Source: Hyphomonas oceanitis SCH89 (GTDB lineage: Bacteria > Pseudomonadota > Alphaproteobacteria > Caulobacterales > Hyphomonadaceae). Taken from it: DNA of 64,000 nt. Location: the NCBI RefSeq assembly GCF_000685295.1, contig NZ_ARYL01000024.1, forward strand, positions 1 to 64,000, in the 5' to 3' direction. The first letter of the stretch is position 1. Each line of letters starts with the position of its first letter. The position numbers were made by a program, and so were the translations under genes. The notes beneath the pieces are model-generated. The model searched no databases, was not told where the DNA came from, and saw only the letters and a program-made list of their open reading frames with translations. Shown here piece after piece: positions 28,316-37,685 of the stretch.

Positions 28316-29302
28316 ATGCCAGCCAAGAAACTGAAGATCGTCGTAACCCGGAAGCTGCCCGCCCCCGTCGAGCTGCGCATGAAGGAATTGTTCGACACAA
28401 GCCTGAACCAGGACGACCACGCTTTCACTCACGAGGAACTTGTCGCCGCCGTCCAGACGGCCGACGTCCTCGTGCCCACAGTCACCGACCGGATCGACAG
28501 CAAGGTGCTCGCCCGCGCCGGTGACCAGCTGCGCCTGATCGCCCAGTTCGGGGCCGGCGTTGACAATATTGACGTGCAAAGCGCCGTGCAGCGCGGCATC
28601 ACCGTGACCAACACGCCCGGAGTGCTGACAGACGACACAGCCGATGTCGCGATGGCGCTGATCCTCGCCGTGCCGCGCCGCCTCCACGAGGGCGCCATGG
28701 TAATGGAAAACGGCACGTTTGATGGCTGGACACCCACCTGGATGATGGGTCGCCGCCTCGCTGGCAAACGACTCGGGATCGTCGGCATGGGCCGTATCGG
28801 TCAGGCGGTTGCCCGCCGCGCCAAGGCCTTTGGCCTGCAGATCCACTACCATAACCGCAAGCCCGTCAGCCCGCGCACCGAGGAGCTGCTGGAGGCAACC
28901 TATTGGGACAGCCTCGACCAGATGCTCTCGCGCATGGACATCGTGTCCATCAATTGCCCGCACACCCCGGCGACATTCCACCTGATGAATTCCCGCCGCC
29001 TCGACCTGATGAAGCCGGAAGCCTATCTCATCAATACGGCGCGCGGTGAGGTAATTGACGAAGCCGCCCTCGCAAGGGCGCTCAAATCGGGCAAGATTGC
29101 CGGCGCTGGCCTTGACGTATTCGAACGCGAGCCTGCCGTCAGTGAAGACCTGATTGGCCTGCCCAATGTGCTGCTCCTGCCTCACATGGGTTCAGCCACA
29201 ATCGAAGGCCGCACCGAGATGGGTGAGAAAGTCATCATTAACATCAAGACGTTCGCCGATGGTCACCGTCCACCGGACCGCGTGATCCCAGCGATCCTCT
29301 AG
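28316..29302 (+). CDS. D-isomer 2-hydroxyacid dehydrogenase (glyoxylate reductase-like)
   Basis: This 328-residue NAD(P)-dependent dehydrogenase has the GxGxxG motif in LGIVGMGRIGQ (about residues 155-165). The catalytic Arg, Glu and His are in NTARGEVIDE, FEREP and LPHMGSAT. The N-terminal substrate domain ends with AQFGAGVDNID. The family reduces glyoxylate or hydroxypyruvate, or oxidises other D-2-hydroxyacids. GAGGGG precedes the ATG. It shares CTAG with the convergent glycosyltransferase. Confidence 0.9.
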   Translation: MPAKKLKIVVTRKLPAPVELRMKELFDTSLNQDDHAFTHEELVAAVQTADVLVPTVTDRIDSKVLARAGDQLRLIAQFGAGVDNIDVQSAVQRGITVTNTPGVLTDDTADVAMALILAVPRRLHEGAMVMENGTFDGWTPTWMMGRRLAGKRLGIVGMGRIGQAVARRAKAFGLQIHYHNRKPVSPRTEELLEATYWDSLDQMLSRMDIVSINCPHTPATFHLMNSRRLDLMKPEAYLINTARGEVIDEAALARALKSGKIAGAGLDVFEREPAVSEDLIGLPNVLLLPHMGSATIEGRTEMGEKVIINIKTFADGHRPPDRVIPAIL

Positions 29303-30111
29303 GCGCGCAGCTTAAGCGCCACAGCGAAGAGCGGTTTAATCGCGGCCACCAGCGCCCGCTCAAACGGGCCTTTTGCGAACTTGCGGAAATAACGCGCAAG
29401 GCTTCGGGCCTTGTAAGCCTGCACCACACCGGACGGCGCATCCGATGTCGCCCCATAGTGCAGGGCGCCCGCCAGCGGCTGGTAGATCACCGCGCCACCC
29501 GCCTCGATCACACGCCGGCAGAGGTCGACATCCTCGACATGGAGGAAATAATCCTCGTCAAATCCGCCGAGCGCATGAAAGCCATCCCGACGCATCAGGA
29601 AGAACGCCCCTGAAACAGCGCCTACGGCGATAGGTCCGAGGGGAGCCGGTTCATGGTCCAGTGTCCACTGCCCAAGTCCCAGCGCACGCGCGAGCGTCAG
29701 CGTATTACGGCGGCATCCGCGCTCCTCCCGCCCGTGCAGATCAAAGATCTTGCCGCCGACCAGAACCGGGTCCGGTTGTCCCGACATCGCTGCAAAGAGA
29801 GGACCGACAGACCCGCGCCTGATGATGGCATCCGGATTGATCACAAGAAGCAGCTCCCCAAGGGCGCTGGCTGCCCCGCGATTGACGGCGGTCCCAAACC
29901 CCGGATTGTCGCCCGCCCGGATGAGACACGCCGTCTCCGTGCGCGCAATGAAACTGTCGATCCACGCTTCGGCTTCAGGCGTGTTGCCATTATCCACGAG
30001 GATGATCTCGGAAATATCAGGGTCTGACTTCAGTGCGTAGAGACATTCCTGCAGCCGTGGCCCGGTATGATAGCTCACGACAATGGCGGAGGTCGTTGGC
30101 AGTGCGCTCAC
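29299..30111 (-). CDS. Family 2 glycosyltransferase (rhamnosyltransferase-like)
   Basis: A GT-A fold is indicated by the N-terminal SAIVVSYHTG, LVDNGNTPEAE, the DxD-like LLVINPDAI and the FDEDYFLHVEDVDLCRRV segment typical of rhamnosyl-type GT2 enzymes. The GTG at 30111 is chosen because it overlaps the stop of the upstream O-antigen-ligase-like gene (GTGA), giving 270 residues. An ATG at 30153 is possible. It is likely part of surface polysaccharide synthesis with that neighbour. Confidence 0.85.
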   Translation of the reverse strand: MSALPTTSAIVVSYHTGPRLQECLYALKSDPDISEIILVDNGNTPEAEAWIDSFIARTETACLIRAGDNPGFGTAVNRGAASALGELLLVINPDAIIRRGSVGPLFAAMSGQPDPVLVGGKIFDLHGREERGCRRNTLTLARALGLGQWTLDHEPAPLGPIAVGAVSGAFFLMRRDGFHALGGFDEDYFLHVEDVDLCRRVIEAGGAVIYQPLAGALHYGATSDAPSGVVQAYKARSLARYFRKFAKGPFERALVAAIKPLFAVALKLRA

Positions 30112-31352
30112 AGTGAGAGTCGTTCCCGCCGCGACAGCAGGATGATCCCGCACACGGCCAGTATGATGCTCGCCCAGAAGGAATCGTTCCAGACATTATA
30201 GGAGAAACTGAACAGGCTGACGACGACACCCACAAGCCCGGCAATCGCATAGCGAATGTCCGTCCGCAGCGTGGAAGGTGCCGGCAGGCGAAACCCTATG
30301 ACAACAAGTGTCAGGGCCGCCACGACGGCACCCATAACGCCTGTCTCGGCCCATATCTGCAATGCCATGTTATGGGGATGGCCGGGAATGACCGGATACT
30401 CGGCCCATGAAGCCGGCAATTGCGCGAGCCACGCCGGATGGTCAGCATAGGTGTCGCGCCAGGTCTTTGAGGCCGCGATGCCATGACCGATGATCGGTTC
30501 TTCCACAGACTTGCTGATGACCAGCTGCCATGAATACACGCGCGACTGGAACGAGCCAGGAAGCGAGATGCCCAATTGTGAAATGAGTTTCACGCCGGCG
30601 CCGATCAGCAATGGCGCTGAGGCAATATAGGCTGCCACCGTACACAGCAGCCAGCGATATCCTGTCTTGGGGGCCAGCGTCACGACAGCAGCCGCAGCAA
30701 GCATGAAGACGATGCCGATCAGGCCGGAATCCGTGTCGTCGAAGATCACGCTTACAATACTGGCGACCACAAGTCCGGCTGCAACGGCCCGCCACTTCCA
30801 CCCGGGGCGCGCGACGAGATAAGCCAGTAATATCGGCAGCACGATCATGAAGGCGTTGGCATTGCGCGATATGTTCTGCGCGCCTTTGGCCTGTTCCATA
30901 GGGTCTGCGCCATAGATCATCGCCACGACCGCACCACCAATCACGGCGCTCAGCGCGACCAGCAGGCCCTGCACGGCAAACGCCCCGAGCATGACGCGCG
31001 CAGAGCGCTGCGCATTGCCCTGCTTGATCTGAAGCGCGCCTGCGACCGCCAGCATGCCGAAAACGGCCGTTAAAACGATCCGCACCCCTGAAGCGCGGAT
31101 CGCGAAGTCGCCTTCCAGCAGGTTGCCCGAGACAAACCCGCGAGAAGCAGGCGACCACATATCGCTCAAGGCTGCCCAGCCGACAAAAACAAGCGCCATG
31201 AGGGCATAGATTGCGGGCGGTGTTTTCGGGCGTGCTATGGCCAGCACAGGAACCGCAGCAACTGCAAGCAGCGGGCCATAACCCTGCGCGCCAAGCAGGC
31301 CCATGACAGGCCAGAGCACAAAGGCGGCTGCAAGAATGGGCGCATATGACAT
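30108..31352 (-). CDS. O-antigen ligase/polymerase-like membrane protein
   Basis: This protein of about 414 residues has 10-12 hydrophobic segments and a periplasmic loop with the Wzy_C/O-antigen-ligase pattern (GHGIAASKTW, then PGHPHNMALQIWAETG). Members link or polymerise polysaccharide from lipid carriers. The ATG at 31352 begins directly at the first membrane segment. A GTG at 31388, just after the thrS stop, is the alternative. It is translationally coupled to the downstream glycosyltransferase. Whether it is a ligase or a polymerase cannot be told. Confidence 0.82.
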   Translation of the reverse strand: MSYAPILAAAFVLWPVMGLLGAQGYGPLLAVAAVPVLAIARPKTPPAIYALMALVFVGWAALSDMWSPASRGFVSGNLLEGDFAIRASGVRIVLTAVFGMLAVAGALQIKQGNAQRSARVMLGAFAVQGLLVALSAVIGGAVVAMIYGADPMEQAKGAQNISRNANAFMIVLPILLAYLVARPGWKWRAVAAGLVVASIVSVIFDDTDSGLIGIVFMLAAAAVVTLAPKTGYRWLLCTVAAYIASAPLLIGAGVKLISQLGISLPGSFQSRVYSWQLVISKSVEEPIIGHGIAASKTWRDTYADHPAWLAQLPASWAEYPVIPGHPHNMALQIWAETGVMGAVVAALTLVVIGFRLPAPSTLRTDIRYAIAGLVGVVVSLFSFSYNVWNDSFWASIILAVCGIILLSRRERLSL

Positions 31353-31398
31353 GCCGTTCACTCTGTCGCCAACGCCCTGACTTGTCACGAGTCCTTGA

Positions 31399-33369
31399 TC
31401 ACACTTCCCGCTTCAGATCAGGCGCAAGCGATTCCAGCGCGAGGCTGACAATGGCCTCATCAAGGCTGATCATCTGCTGGCCCTGGCTACCGAGGCGCCG
31501 CAGCGCCAACGTGCGCTCCTCTGCTTCCCGGCCGCCCACGACGGCAATGATCGGCACCTTTTGCACCGAATGCTCACGGACCTTGTAATTGATCTTCTCG
31601 TTGCGAAGATCTGTCTCGACCCGCAGCCCTGCCTTGCGCAGCGCAGCCGCCGCCTCAAGCGCATAATCGTTCGCCGCGTCCGTAATGGCCGCCACGACGA
31701 TCTGCACAGGCGAGAGCCAGAGCGGGAACGCACCTGCATAGTTCTCGATCAGGATGCCCATGAACCGTTCGAACGTCCCGAACACGGCGCGGTGCAGCAT
31801 GACCGGACGATGCTTGGCACCATCAGACCCTGTGTATTCTGCATCAAGGCGTTCCGGCAGAACATAGTCGAGCTGGAATGTACCGCACTGCCATGTCCGG
31901 CCAATCGCGTCTGTCAGGTGGAATTCCAGTTTCGGACCATAGAAGGCGCCTTCGCCTTCGGCGATCTCGAATTTCATGCCTGCCGCCGTCAGGGCATCAG
32001 CCAGTGCCTTCTCGGCACGGTCCCACGTCTCGTCCGTACCGGCGCGCATCTCAGGCCGCGTTGCCAGCTTGTAGGAAATCTCCGACAGGCCGAAATCGCC
32101 ATAGACGCGCTCGAACAGTTTCAGGAAGCGCAGCGTCTCGTCCGCGATCTGGTCTTCGCGGCAAAAGATGTGCGCATCGTCCTGCGTCATCTGACGCACG
32201 CGCATCAGGCCATGCAGGGCGCCATGCGCCTCGTTGCGGTGACAGCAACCGAACTCCGCCATGCGGATCGGCAGATCACGATACGAGCGCTGCCCGTTCT
32301 TGAATATCTGCACATGCGCCGGGCAGTTCATCGGCTTCAGCGCCATGAGGTCACCTTCGCCTGTCAGGATCGGCGCATCATCCTCAGTCGACGGGATCTC
32401 GTCCGGCACCACGAACATGTTCTCGCGGAATTTAGACCAGTGGCCCGACTGCTCCCAGAACACCGAGTTCAGCAGTTGCGGTGTCTTCACCTCCACATAA
32501 CCGTCTGCGTCCTGCTGGCGGCGGATATAGGCCTCCAGCTGGCGCCAGATCATGAAGCCTTTCGGGTGCCAGAAGACCGAGCCTTGCGCTTCGGGCTGGA
32601 AGTGGAACAGGTCCAGCGCCGCACCGACCTTGCGGTGGTCGCGCTTCTCGGCCTCTTCCAGGCGTTCGAGATGGGCCTTGAGGTCCTTCTCATTGGCCCA
32701 GGCCGTGCCGTACATGCGCTGCAGCATCTCGTTCTTGGAGTCGCCGCGCCAATAGGCACCCGCCAGCTTCATCAGCTTGAAAGCCTTCGGCAGTTTGCCC
32801 GTCGATGGCAGGTGCGGGCCGCGGCAAAGATCGAACCAGTCGCCCTGACGATAAAGCGTGATCGCTTCGCCCGGCGGGATGATGTCGTCGATGATCTGCG
32901 CCTTGTAGTCTTCGCCGATCTTCCGGAACATCGCGATCGCCTCGTCCTTGTCCCAGACTTCGCGGATGATCGGATAGTCGGCGTCGACAATGTCGCGCAT
33001 CTTGGCTTCGATCTTGTCGAAATCCTCCGTCGAGAACGGCGTCTCGCGGGCAAAGTCATAGTAAAAGCCATCATCGATCACCGGGCCGATCGTGACCTGC
33101 GTATCGGGATAGAGCGCCTGCACAGCCTGCGCGAGCACGTGCGCGGCATCATGCCGGATCAGCTCAAGGCCCTCAGCGTCATTTGGCGTCACGATTTCAA
33201 CGCGCGCATCGCCATCCAGCGGGCGCATCAGGTCACGCAATTCGCCATCGACACGGGCGGCAATCGCCTTCTTGGCAAGGGAATTCGAGATGGAACTTGC
33301 GACATCGAACGGGCTCGCGCCCTCTTCAAACTCACGCACCGATCCATCGGGCAGGGATACTTTGATCAT
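31399..33369 (-). CDS. thrS: Threonyl-tRNA synthetase
   Basis: ThrRS charges tRNA-Thr. The order is TGS domain (residues 1-60), editing domain with HDAAH (H73, H77), class II core with [25 protein letters not shown] and the motif-3 region, and an anticodon-binding domain at the end. Length 656 is typical. No terminator is seen between it and the O-antigen-ligase-like gene. Confidence 0.97.
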   Translation of the reverse strand: MIKVSLPDGSVREFEEGASPFDVASSISNSLAKKAIAARVDGELRDLMRPLDGDARVEIVTPNDAEGLELIRHDAAHVLAQAVQALYPDTQVTIGPVIDDGFYYDFARETPFSTEDFDKIEAKMRDIVDADYPIIREVWDKDEAIAMFRKIGEDYKAQIIDDIIPPGEAITLYRQGDWFDLCRGPHLPSTGKLPKAFKLMKLAGAYWRGDSKNEMLQRMYGTAWANEKDLKAHLERLEEAEKRDHRKVGAALDLFHFQPEAQGSVFWHPKGFMIWRQLEAYIRRQQDADGYVEVKTPQLLNSVFWEQSGHWSKFRENMFVVPDEIPSTEDDAPILTGEGDLMALKPMNCPAHVQIFKNGQRSYRDLPIRMAEFGCCHRNEAHGALHGLMRVRQMTQDDAHIFCREDQIADETLRFLKLFERVYGDFGLSEISYKLATRPEMRAGTDETWDRAEKALADALTAAGMKFEIAEGEGAFYGPKLEFHLTDAIGRTWQCGTFQLDYVLPERLDAEYTGSDGAKHRPVMLHRAVFGTFERFMGILIENYAGAFPLWLSPVQIVVAAITDAANDYALEAAAALRKAGLRVETDLRNEKINYKVREHSVQKVPIIAVVGGREAEERTLALRRLGSQGQQMISLDEAIVSLALESLAPDLKREV

Positions 33370-33659
33370 GTTTCAGTCTTCTTCAGCGGTCTGGCGCACG
33401 GGGCGCGGCAAAGTCTTGTTCCGAAAGGCCTGCCTGCGGCGGTGTGCTTAGCGCGAGTTCGCTAAAAATCCCACCCCATTCAAGGTGGCGATTACATCAG
33501 GCTGGCGTGCCGGGGTTCTGAGGGAGTTTACCGGGTACATGAGACGTGAAGCGCGCACAGCGACGCAGCCTCGCGGGGATCATGCACCCCGGCGGGTTCG
33601 CGTGGTCAGGCCGCTGGGCAGCAGGAGACGGTTCGAACATGTCATTGGGCGGGCTTATC
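33370..33659 (-). other. Non-coding gap between yidD and thrS
   Basis: This 290-base stretch should hold the thrS promoter and leader. I see no convincing gene, promoter consensus, T-box or strong hairpin in it. Confidence 0.4.
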
Positions 33660-33995
33660 TCACGCTTTCGGCGGGTTTTCAATTGTCTGGTTCGGGAAGG
33701 GCCTGCCGCCTGTTGTCCAGTCGCCATAGCGCCAGGGCAGCCACGCAGGCACATCAGGTTTTGTCTCGGGCGCCGGATCATACCCGAAACTACCGCCGGG
33801 ACGGCAGCGGATGAACCGCGCAATCGCCATCCAGCCCCCCGGCCACCAGCCATGCCGCGCCACGCATTCAGCGCCATATTCACTACAGGTCGGCTTGTGC
33901 TGGCAGCGCGCGCCCGCCGCGTAGAAGACCAGCGAGAAACTGGCCTTGTAGACCCGCAGCAGCACATAGGCCGTCTTGCGGCGCAGCCCACTCAT
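33660..33995 (-). CDS. yidD: Membrane protein insertion efficiency factor YidD
   Basis: YidD is a small membrane-associated protein that assists YidC-dependent insertion. The family core is present as C31-QHKPTC37-SEY and WMAIARFIRCRPGG. It has 111 residues, slightly longer than many because of a C-terminal tail. The ATG overlaps the stop of the NifU-like gene by 4 bases. It is not next to rpmH-rnpA-yidC here. Confidence 0.93.
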   Translation of the reverse strand: MSGLRRKTAYVLLRVYKASFSLVFYAAGARCQHKPTCSEYGAECVARHGWWPGGWMAIARFIRCRPGGSFGYDPAPETKPDVPAWLPWRYGDWTTGGRPFPNQTIENPPKA

Positions 33996-34456
33996 CCCTC
34001 AGACGCCTCGACGGGCGCAAGGCCGCGTGCTGCCCGCGCCTGCTCAATCGCCGCCACAGCGGCTTCAAAGGCCAGCAGCGTGCTTGTATGGCGCGGGGGA
34101 TAGTCGGCAACGGCCTGCAGGTGCCGCAATTCCCAGAACCGGCCTTCCGGCGGCGGACCCTTGTCCTTCAGCATCGCCTTCAGCGCATCGCGCGCAGCGA
34201 CAACTTCATCGACATGCGCCCCGACCACATATTCCGACAGGATCGCCGTCGACGCCTGCCCCAGCGCGCAGGCTTTTGGCTCGACAGCAATGGCCACGAC
34301 ATGATCGCCGCGCTCGTCCAGCATGATCTCGACATTCACCGTCGACCCGCACACACGGGACACCTTCAGCACAGAGGCCTCGGCGCGTTCAAGCGTGCCG
34401 ACATGCGGAATGTTCGCTGCCAGTTCCAGGATACGATTGTGATAGAGTTCGCTCAT
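33992..34456 (-). CDS. NifU/IscU-like Fe-S scaffold protein lacking one ligand Cys
   Basis: This 154-residue protein, from the ATG at 34456, has a NifU N-terminal/SufU-like fold: MSELYHNRILELA, then VCGSTV with C36 and ACALGQAS with C63. Active scaffolds have a third Cys in the RxKCxLLxW region. Here the matching segment reads RHTSTLLAF, so Ser125 replaces it. Fe-S scaffold or sulfur-transfer function is therefore doubtful. It is coupled to yidD by an ATGA overlap. Confidence 0.8.
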   Translation of the reverse strand: MSELYHNRILELAANIPHVGTLERAEASVLKVSRVCGSTVNVEIMLDERGDHVVAIAVEPKACALGQASTAILSEYVVGAHVDEVVAARDALKAMLKDKGPPPEGRFWELRHLQAVADYPPRHTSTLLAFEAAVAAIEQARAARGLAPVEASEG

Positions 34457-34657
34457 CACGCATACAGATGGCCTTGGGCGGCTCTGATGACAAGCAGCGC
34501 TGCCAGAGGCCGACAAAAAGAGGCCGCCCTCAACAGGTGTGAAGAGGACGACCTTTAAAGAATTGGGTGCATTGAAACGGGGGTTCTAGGCCCGAGACCC
34601 ATTCGTCCCACGCGCCGCCCACTATGGTCAATTTAACGATCCGTCAGGATACCGCTC

Positions 34658-35062
34658 TCAGACGACATCAACTGTGATTGATACGACCTCGGCCACCATG
34701 GGCGCGCCATCCAGCTTGCGCTCCAGCGCCGCGAGTTCGGCCTCAAGCGACTCAGCAGGCACCTTTCGCTCCAGCACGCGCGTGCGCCCGTCATGATCAA
34801 TGAATTCCGCCCGCAGCATCAGGAAATCCGATTTCTGCGTCTGGGCCGCGTCAGTAAAGCCCACGGGCGCCCCGGCAACTTCATAATTGTCATGCGCAAG
34901 GTTCAGCACGCCCTTGCCGGCATGATAGACGCCCTTCCCCGCCATTTTACCGCCGGCCCATGCGACCTTCACGGGAACGGTAACAGCCGTCTTGGCAACT
35001 TTTGTCGCCACGCATCCGGGCAGAAGGAGCATGGCCGCGCAGACAACGAAAATCCGGAACAT
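34658..35062 (-). CDS. Small hypothetical lipoprotein
   Basis: The ATG at 35062 begins MFRIFVVCAAMLLLPGC, a clear lipoprotein signal with lipobox LPGC (Cys at 17), and gives 134 residues. The mature part has a Gly/Lys-rich segment (KGVYHAGKGVLNLAHDNYEV) and a C-terminal beta-rich part. A longer reading from 35182 would place the signal peptide internally. The start lies directly after a terminator-like hairpin and T-run. Function unknown. Confidence 0.72.
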   Translation of the reverse strand: MFRIFVVCAAMLLLPGCVATKVAKTAVTVPVKVAWAGGKMAGKGVYHAGKGVLNLAHDNYEVAGAPVGFTDAAQTQKSDFLMLRAEFIDHDGRTRVLERKVPAESLEAELAALERKLDGAPMVAEVVSITVDVV

Positions 35063-35095
35063 AAAAAAGGGTCTCCCGAGTGACCGGAAGACCCT
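35063..35095 (-). terminator. Hairpin plus T-run abutting the lipoprotein start
   Basis: On the minus strand a stem of about 11 bp (outer AGGGTCT/AGACCCT) is followed by TTTTT running straight into the ATG at 35062. It probably terminates cysS, but it also holds the GGGAG Shine-Dalgarno of the lipoprotein gene. Confidence 0.75.
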
Positions 35096-35230
35096 AGTTG
35101 AGAGGTAAACGACGGGCCAGTGCCCCTTTGCATGGGCCCCTCGAAATACTGGTGATGAGGCACCATACACCGGCCACACCAACGCTGCGTTCAGTTCGCC
35201 GCGCGAATTTCGATGAAATTTACGCGCGCC

Positions 35231-36616
35231 CTAAACGCGCCGCCAGGTCGATCCGCCCGCGCCATCCATGATTTCCACGCCTTCAGCCGCCAGCTCATTC
35301 CGGATCCGGTCTGCCTCAGCCCAGTCCTTCGCGGCGCGCGCATCGATACGGGCCTGAACCAGCGCGTCGATACGGGCATTGCCGTCGCTGTCGCCGCCCT
35401 GCTCCCAATCCTTCGGCGTATGGGTCAACAGGCCCAGCAGTGCGCCCGCCGCCAATAGGTTCGCCCGCGCATCCGCCATCGCGTCGCGGTCCTTGTGGTC
35501 GGCGGCCGTATTGGCCTCGCTTGCAAGACGCGACAGTTCAGCCAGCGCCTCGGGCGTATTCAGGTCATCCGACAGGGCCTTCAGCACGCCCTTGTCGCGC
35601 GCGCTGCCACCTTCCTCGTCCCATACGCGGCGCAGGGCGCCATACACGCGGTCAAGCGTCGTCTTGGCCTGCTTCAGCAGGTCCTCGTTCCAGTCGAGCG
35701 CAGCGCGGTAGTGCCCACTCAGCATGGCGAAGCGCAGCACTTCGCCCGGCCATGCCTTCAGCAGGTCATGGATAAGCACGACATTGCCGAGCGACTTGGA
35801 CATCTTCTCCCCGCCCATGTCGAGAAAGCCATTATGCATCCAGTAATTGGCCATCACCTGCCCATGCGCGCATTCCGACTGGGCAATCTCGTTTTCATGG
35901 TGCGGGAACTGGAGGTCGATGCCGCCACCATGGATGTCGATCGTCTTGCCAAGGTGCTTGGCCGCCATGGCCGAGCATTCGATATGCCAGCCCGGCCGGC
36001 CGCGGCCCCACGGGCTATCCCAGATCGCGTCTTCAGGCTCGCCCGGCTTGGCGAACTTCCAGAGCGCGAAATCGGCCGGATCGCGCTTGTCAGTCTCGAC
36101 CTCGACGCGGGCACCGGCTTCATTGTCTTCCGGCTTGCGGCCCGACAGCTTGCCATAGTCCGGCATTGAGCCCACCGCGAACCAGACACCCTGCGTGCCA
36201 ACATAGGCATACTTCGTCCGCACCAGCTTCTCGATGATCTCGATCATTTCCGGCACATGGCCCGTCGCCCAAGGCTCAATCGTGGGCGCCATCACATTCA
36301 GTGCGGCCACGTCGTCATTATAGATTTTCGCAAACTTGTGCGTGATCGTCTCGATCGGCTCGCCTGTTTCAAGCGACGCCGCAATGATCTTGTCCTCGAT
36401 GTCTGTGATATTGCGCGCATAGACGATGGCCTTGGCGCCATACTGGCTGGCCAGCACCCGGCGCAGCACGTCAAACACGATAGGCGGCCGCGCATTACCG
36501 ATATGCGCATAATTATACACCGTCGGACCGCACACGTAGAGCGTCACCCGGGCCGGATCCTGCGGTTCAAAAACGCGCTTTGCGCGGGCAGCGGTATCGT
36601 AAATGCGAAGAGTCAT
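35231..36616 (-). CDS. cysS: Cysteinyl-tRNA synthetase
   Basis: CysRS charges tRNA-Cys. The class I signatures are HIGN at 38-41 (after zinc ligand C29, YVCGPTVYNYAHIGN) and KMSKS (EKMSKSLGN near residue 271). A second zinc ligand lies in WHIECSAMA. Its 461 residues are normal. It is transcribed away from folE. Confidence 0.96.
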   Translation of the reverse strand: MTLRIYDTAARAKRVFEPQDPARVTLYVCGPTVYNYAHIGNARPPIVFDVLRRVLASQYGAKAIVYARNITDIEDKIIAASLETGEPIETITHKFAKIYNDDVAALNVMAPTIEPWATGHVPEMIEIIEKLVRTKYAYVGTQGVWFAVGSMPDYGKLSGRKPEDNEAGARVEVETDKRDPADFALWKFAKPGEPEDAIWDSPWGRGRPGWHIECSAMAAKHLGKTIDIHGGGIDLQFPHHENEIAQSECAHGQVMANYWMHNGFLDMGGEKMSKSLGNVVLIHDLLKAWPGEVLRFAMLSGHYRAALDWNEDLLKQAKTTLDRVYGALRRVWDEEGGSARDKGVLKALSDDLNTPEALAELSRLASEANTAADHKDRDAMADARANLLAAGALLGLLTHTPKDWEQGGDSDGNARIDALVQARIDARAAKDWAEADRIRNELAAEGVEIMDGAGGSTWRRV

Positions 36617-36978
36617 GGAATTTCGGGCTCGAACGGAAAAAGGGGTAAAATCAGCGCCCTGCAGCAGGGCCGGATGCCCTAATGGGCACTAGTTGCCTTA
36701 ACAGCAACAGCCTTTTGGCAATGCGAGCAGGGTCCGAAACAGCTTCATGAGGGGGCAGATACCACTGGCTACCGCTGCGGGCAATGCGATTCCAGTCAAG
36801 GATTTACTCTGCGTCACGGAAGAATTTTCTGGAAACGCCTGAATTGCCAGCCTATCTAATCATGCATCGCCCTGAGGGTATCAACTCGGGCGGGCGTTAA
36901 GTCCGGGCAGGGGGCCATCCGGTTTCCCAGACCAAGCCTCGGCTCGACCTCCGTCCCTCAGTCGAAGGACACTTAAAC
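36617..36978. other. Divergent intergenic region cysS-folE
   Basis: This 362-base non-coding stretch should hold the promoters of cysS (minus) and folE (plus). A short perfect inverted repeat TGCCC-TAAT-GGGCA lies at 36675-36688. I see no clear -35/-10 pair, gene or riboswitch. GAAGGA upstream of the folE ATG is the likely Shine-Dalgarno. Confidence 0.4.
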
Positions 36979-37599
36979 ATGGCCATGGACGCCATTACGC
37001 CCAAGAATGACAAGTCGCGGGGGGAACCTCTCGTTCGCCCGACCGTGCAGGAAGCTGAAGAAGCCGTTCGCACGCTCATTGCCTGGGCCGGAGACGACCC
37101 CCGCCGTGAAGGCCTCATCGATACGCCCAAGCGTGTCGTGAATGCCTACAAGGAATGGTTCTCAGGCTACGACGAAGACCCGGTCAAATATCTCTCGCGT
37201 ACGTTCGAAGATGTTCAGGGCTATGACGACATCGTCATCCTGCGCAATATCGACGTCGAGAGCCATTGCGAGCACCACATGGCGCCCTTCATCGGCAAGG
37301 CCTATGTGGCCTACAAGCCGTCGGACGCCGTTGTCGGCATCTCAAAACTCGCCCGCGTCGTCGAAATCTTTGCCAAACGCCTCCAGACGCAGGAAACGAT
37401 GACCGCGCAAATCTGCGACGCCATCACGGACAGCCTCGCGCCAATGGGTACGGCCGTCCTGATCGAAGCCGTTCACGAGTGCATGTCGACACGCGGCGTG
37501 CACCACAAGGATGTCACCACGATCACGACCCAGTTCACGGGCGTTTTCAAATCGGATGCAGACCTTCGCAACCGCTTCCTGCGCGCCGCCAATCAATAG
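36979..37599 (+). CDS. folE: GTP cyclohydrolase I
   Basis: FolE converts GTP to dihydroneopterin triphosphate, the first step of folate synthesis. The zinc ligands are visible as C97 and H100 (CEHHMAPF) and C168 (CMSTRGV). GLIDTPKRVVNAYKEWFSGY and VGISKLAR are also typical. It has 206 residues, close to the type IA norm. It stands alone with a bidirectional terminator after it. Confidence 0.96.
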   Translation: MAMDAITPKNDKSRGEPLVRPTVQEAEEAVRTLIAWAGDDPRREGLIDTPKRVVNAYKEWFSGYDEDPVKYLSRTFEDVQGYDDIVILRNIDVESHCEHHMAPFIGKAYVAYKPSDAVVGISKLARVVEIFAKRLQTQETMTAQICDAITDSLAPMGTAVLIEAVHECMSTRGVHHKDVTTITTQFTGVFKSDADLRNRFLRAANQ

Positions 37600-37626
37600 G
37601 CTCCGCCGCGCTCAGGCGTAAAATTC

Positions 37627-37659
37627 AAAAGGCGCTCGTTAATTGCGAGCGCCTTTTTT
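37627..37659. terminator. Bidirectional terminator between folE and the hydrolase gene
   Basis: A perfect 8-bp stem GGCGCTCG/CGAGCGCC has a 7-base loop, AAAA before it and TTTTTT after it. It can serve both folE and the convergent hydrolase gene. Confidence 0.9.
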
Positions 37660-37685
37660 CATGTCCGAAAGCAGCGATGGGTCGC

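Noticed and set aside
31561-33465. A 634-codon open frame on the plus strand
   Set aside because: It is antisense to thrS and shows no recognisable domain.
36617-36978. Riboswitch or T-box before cysS or folE
   Set aside because: No conserved core or stem array could be recognised.
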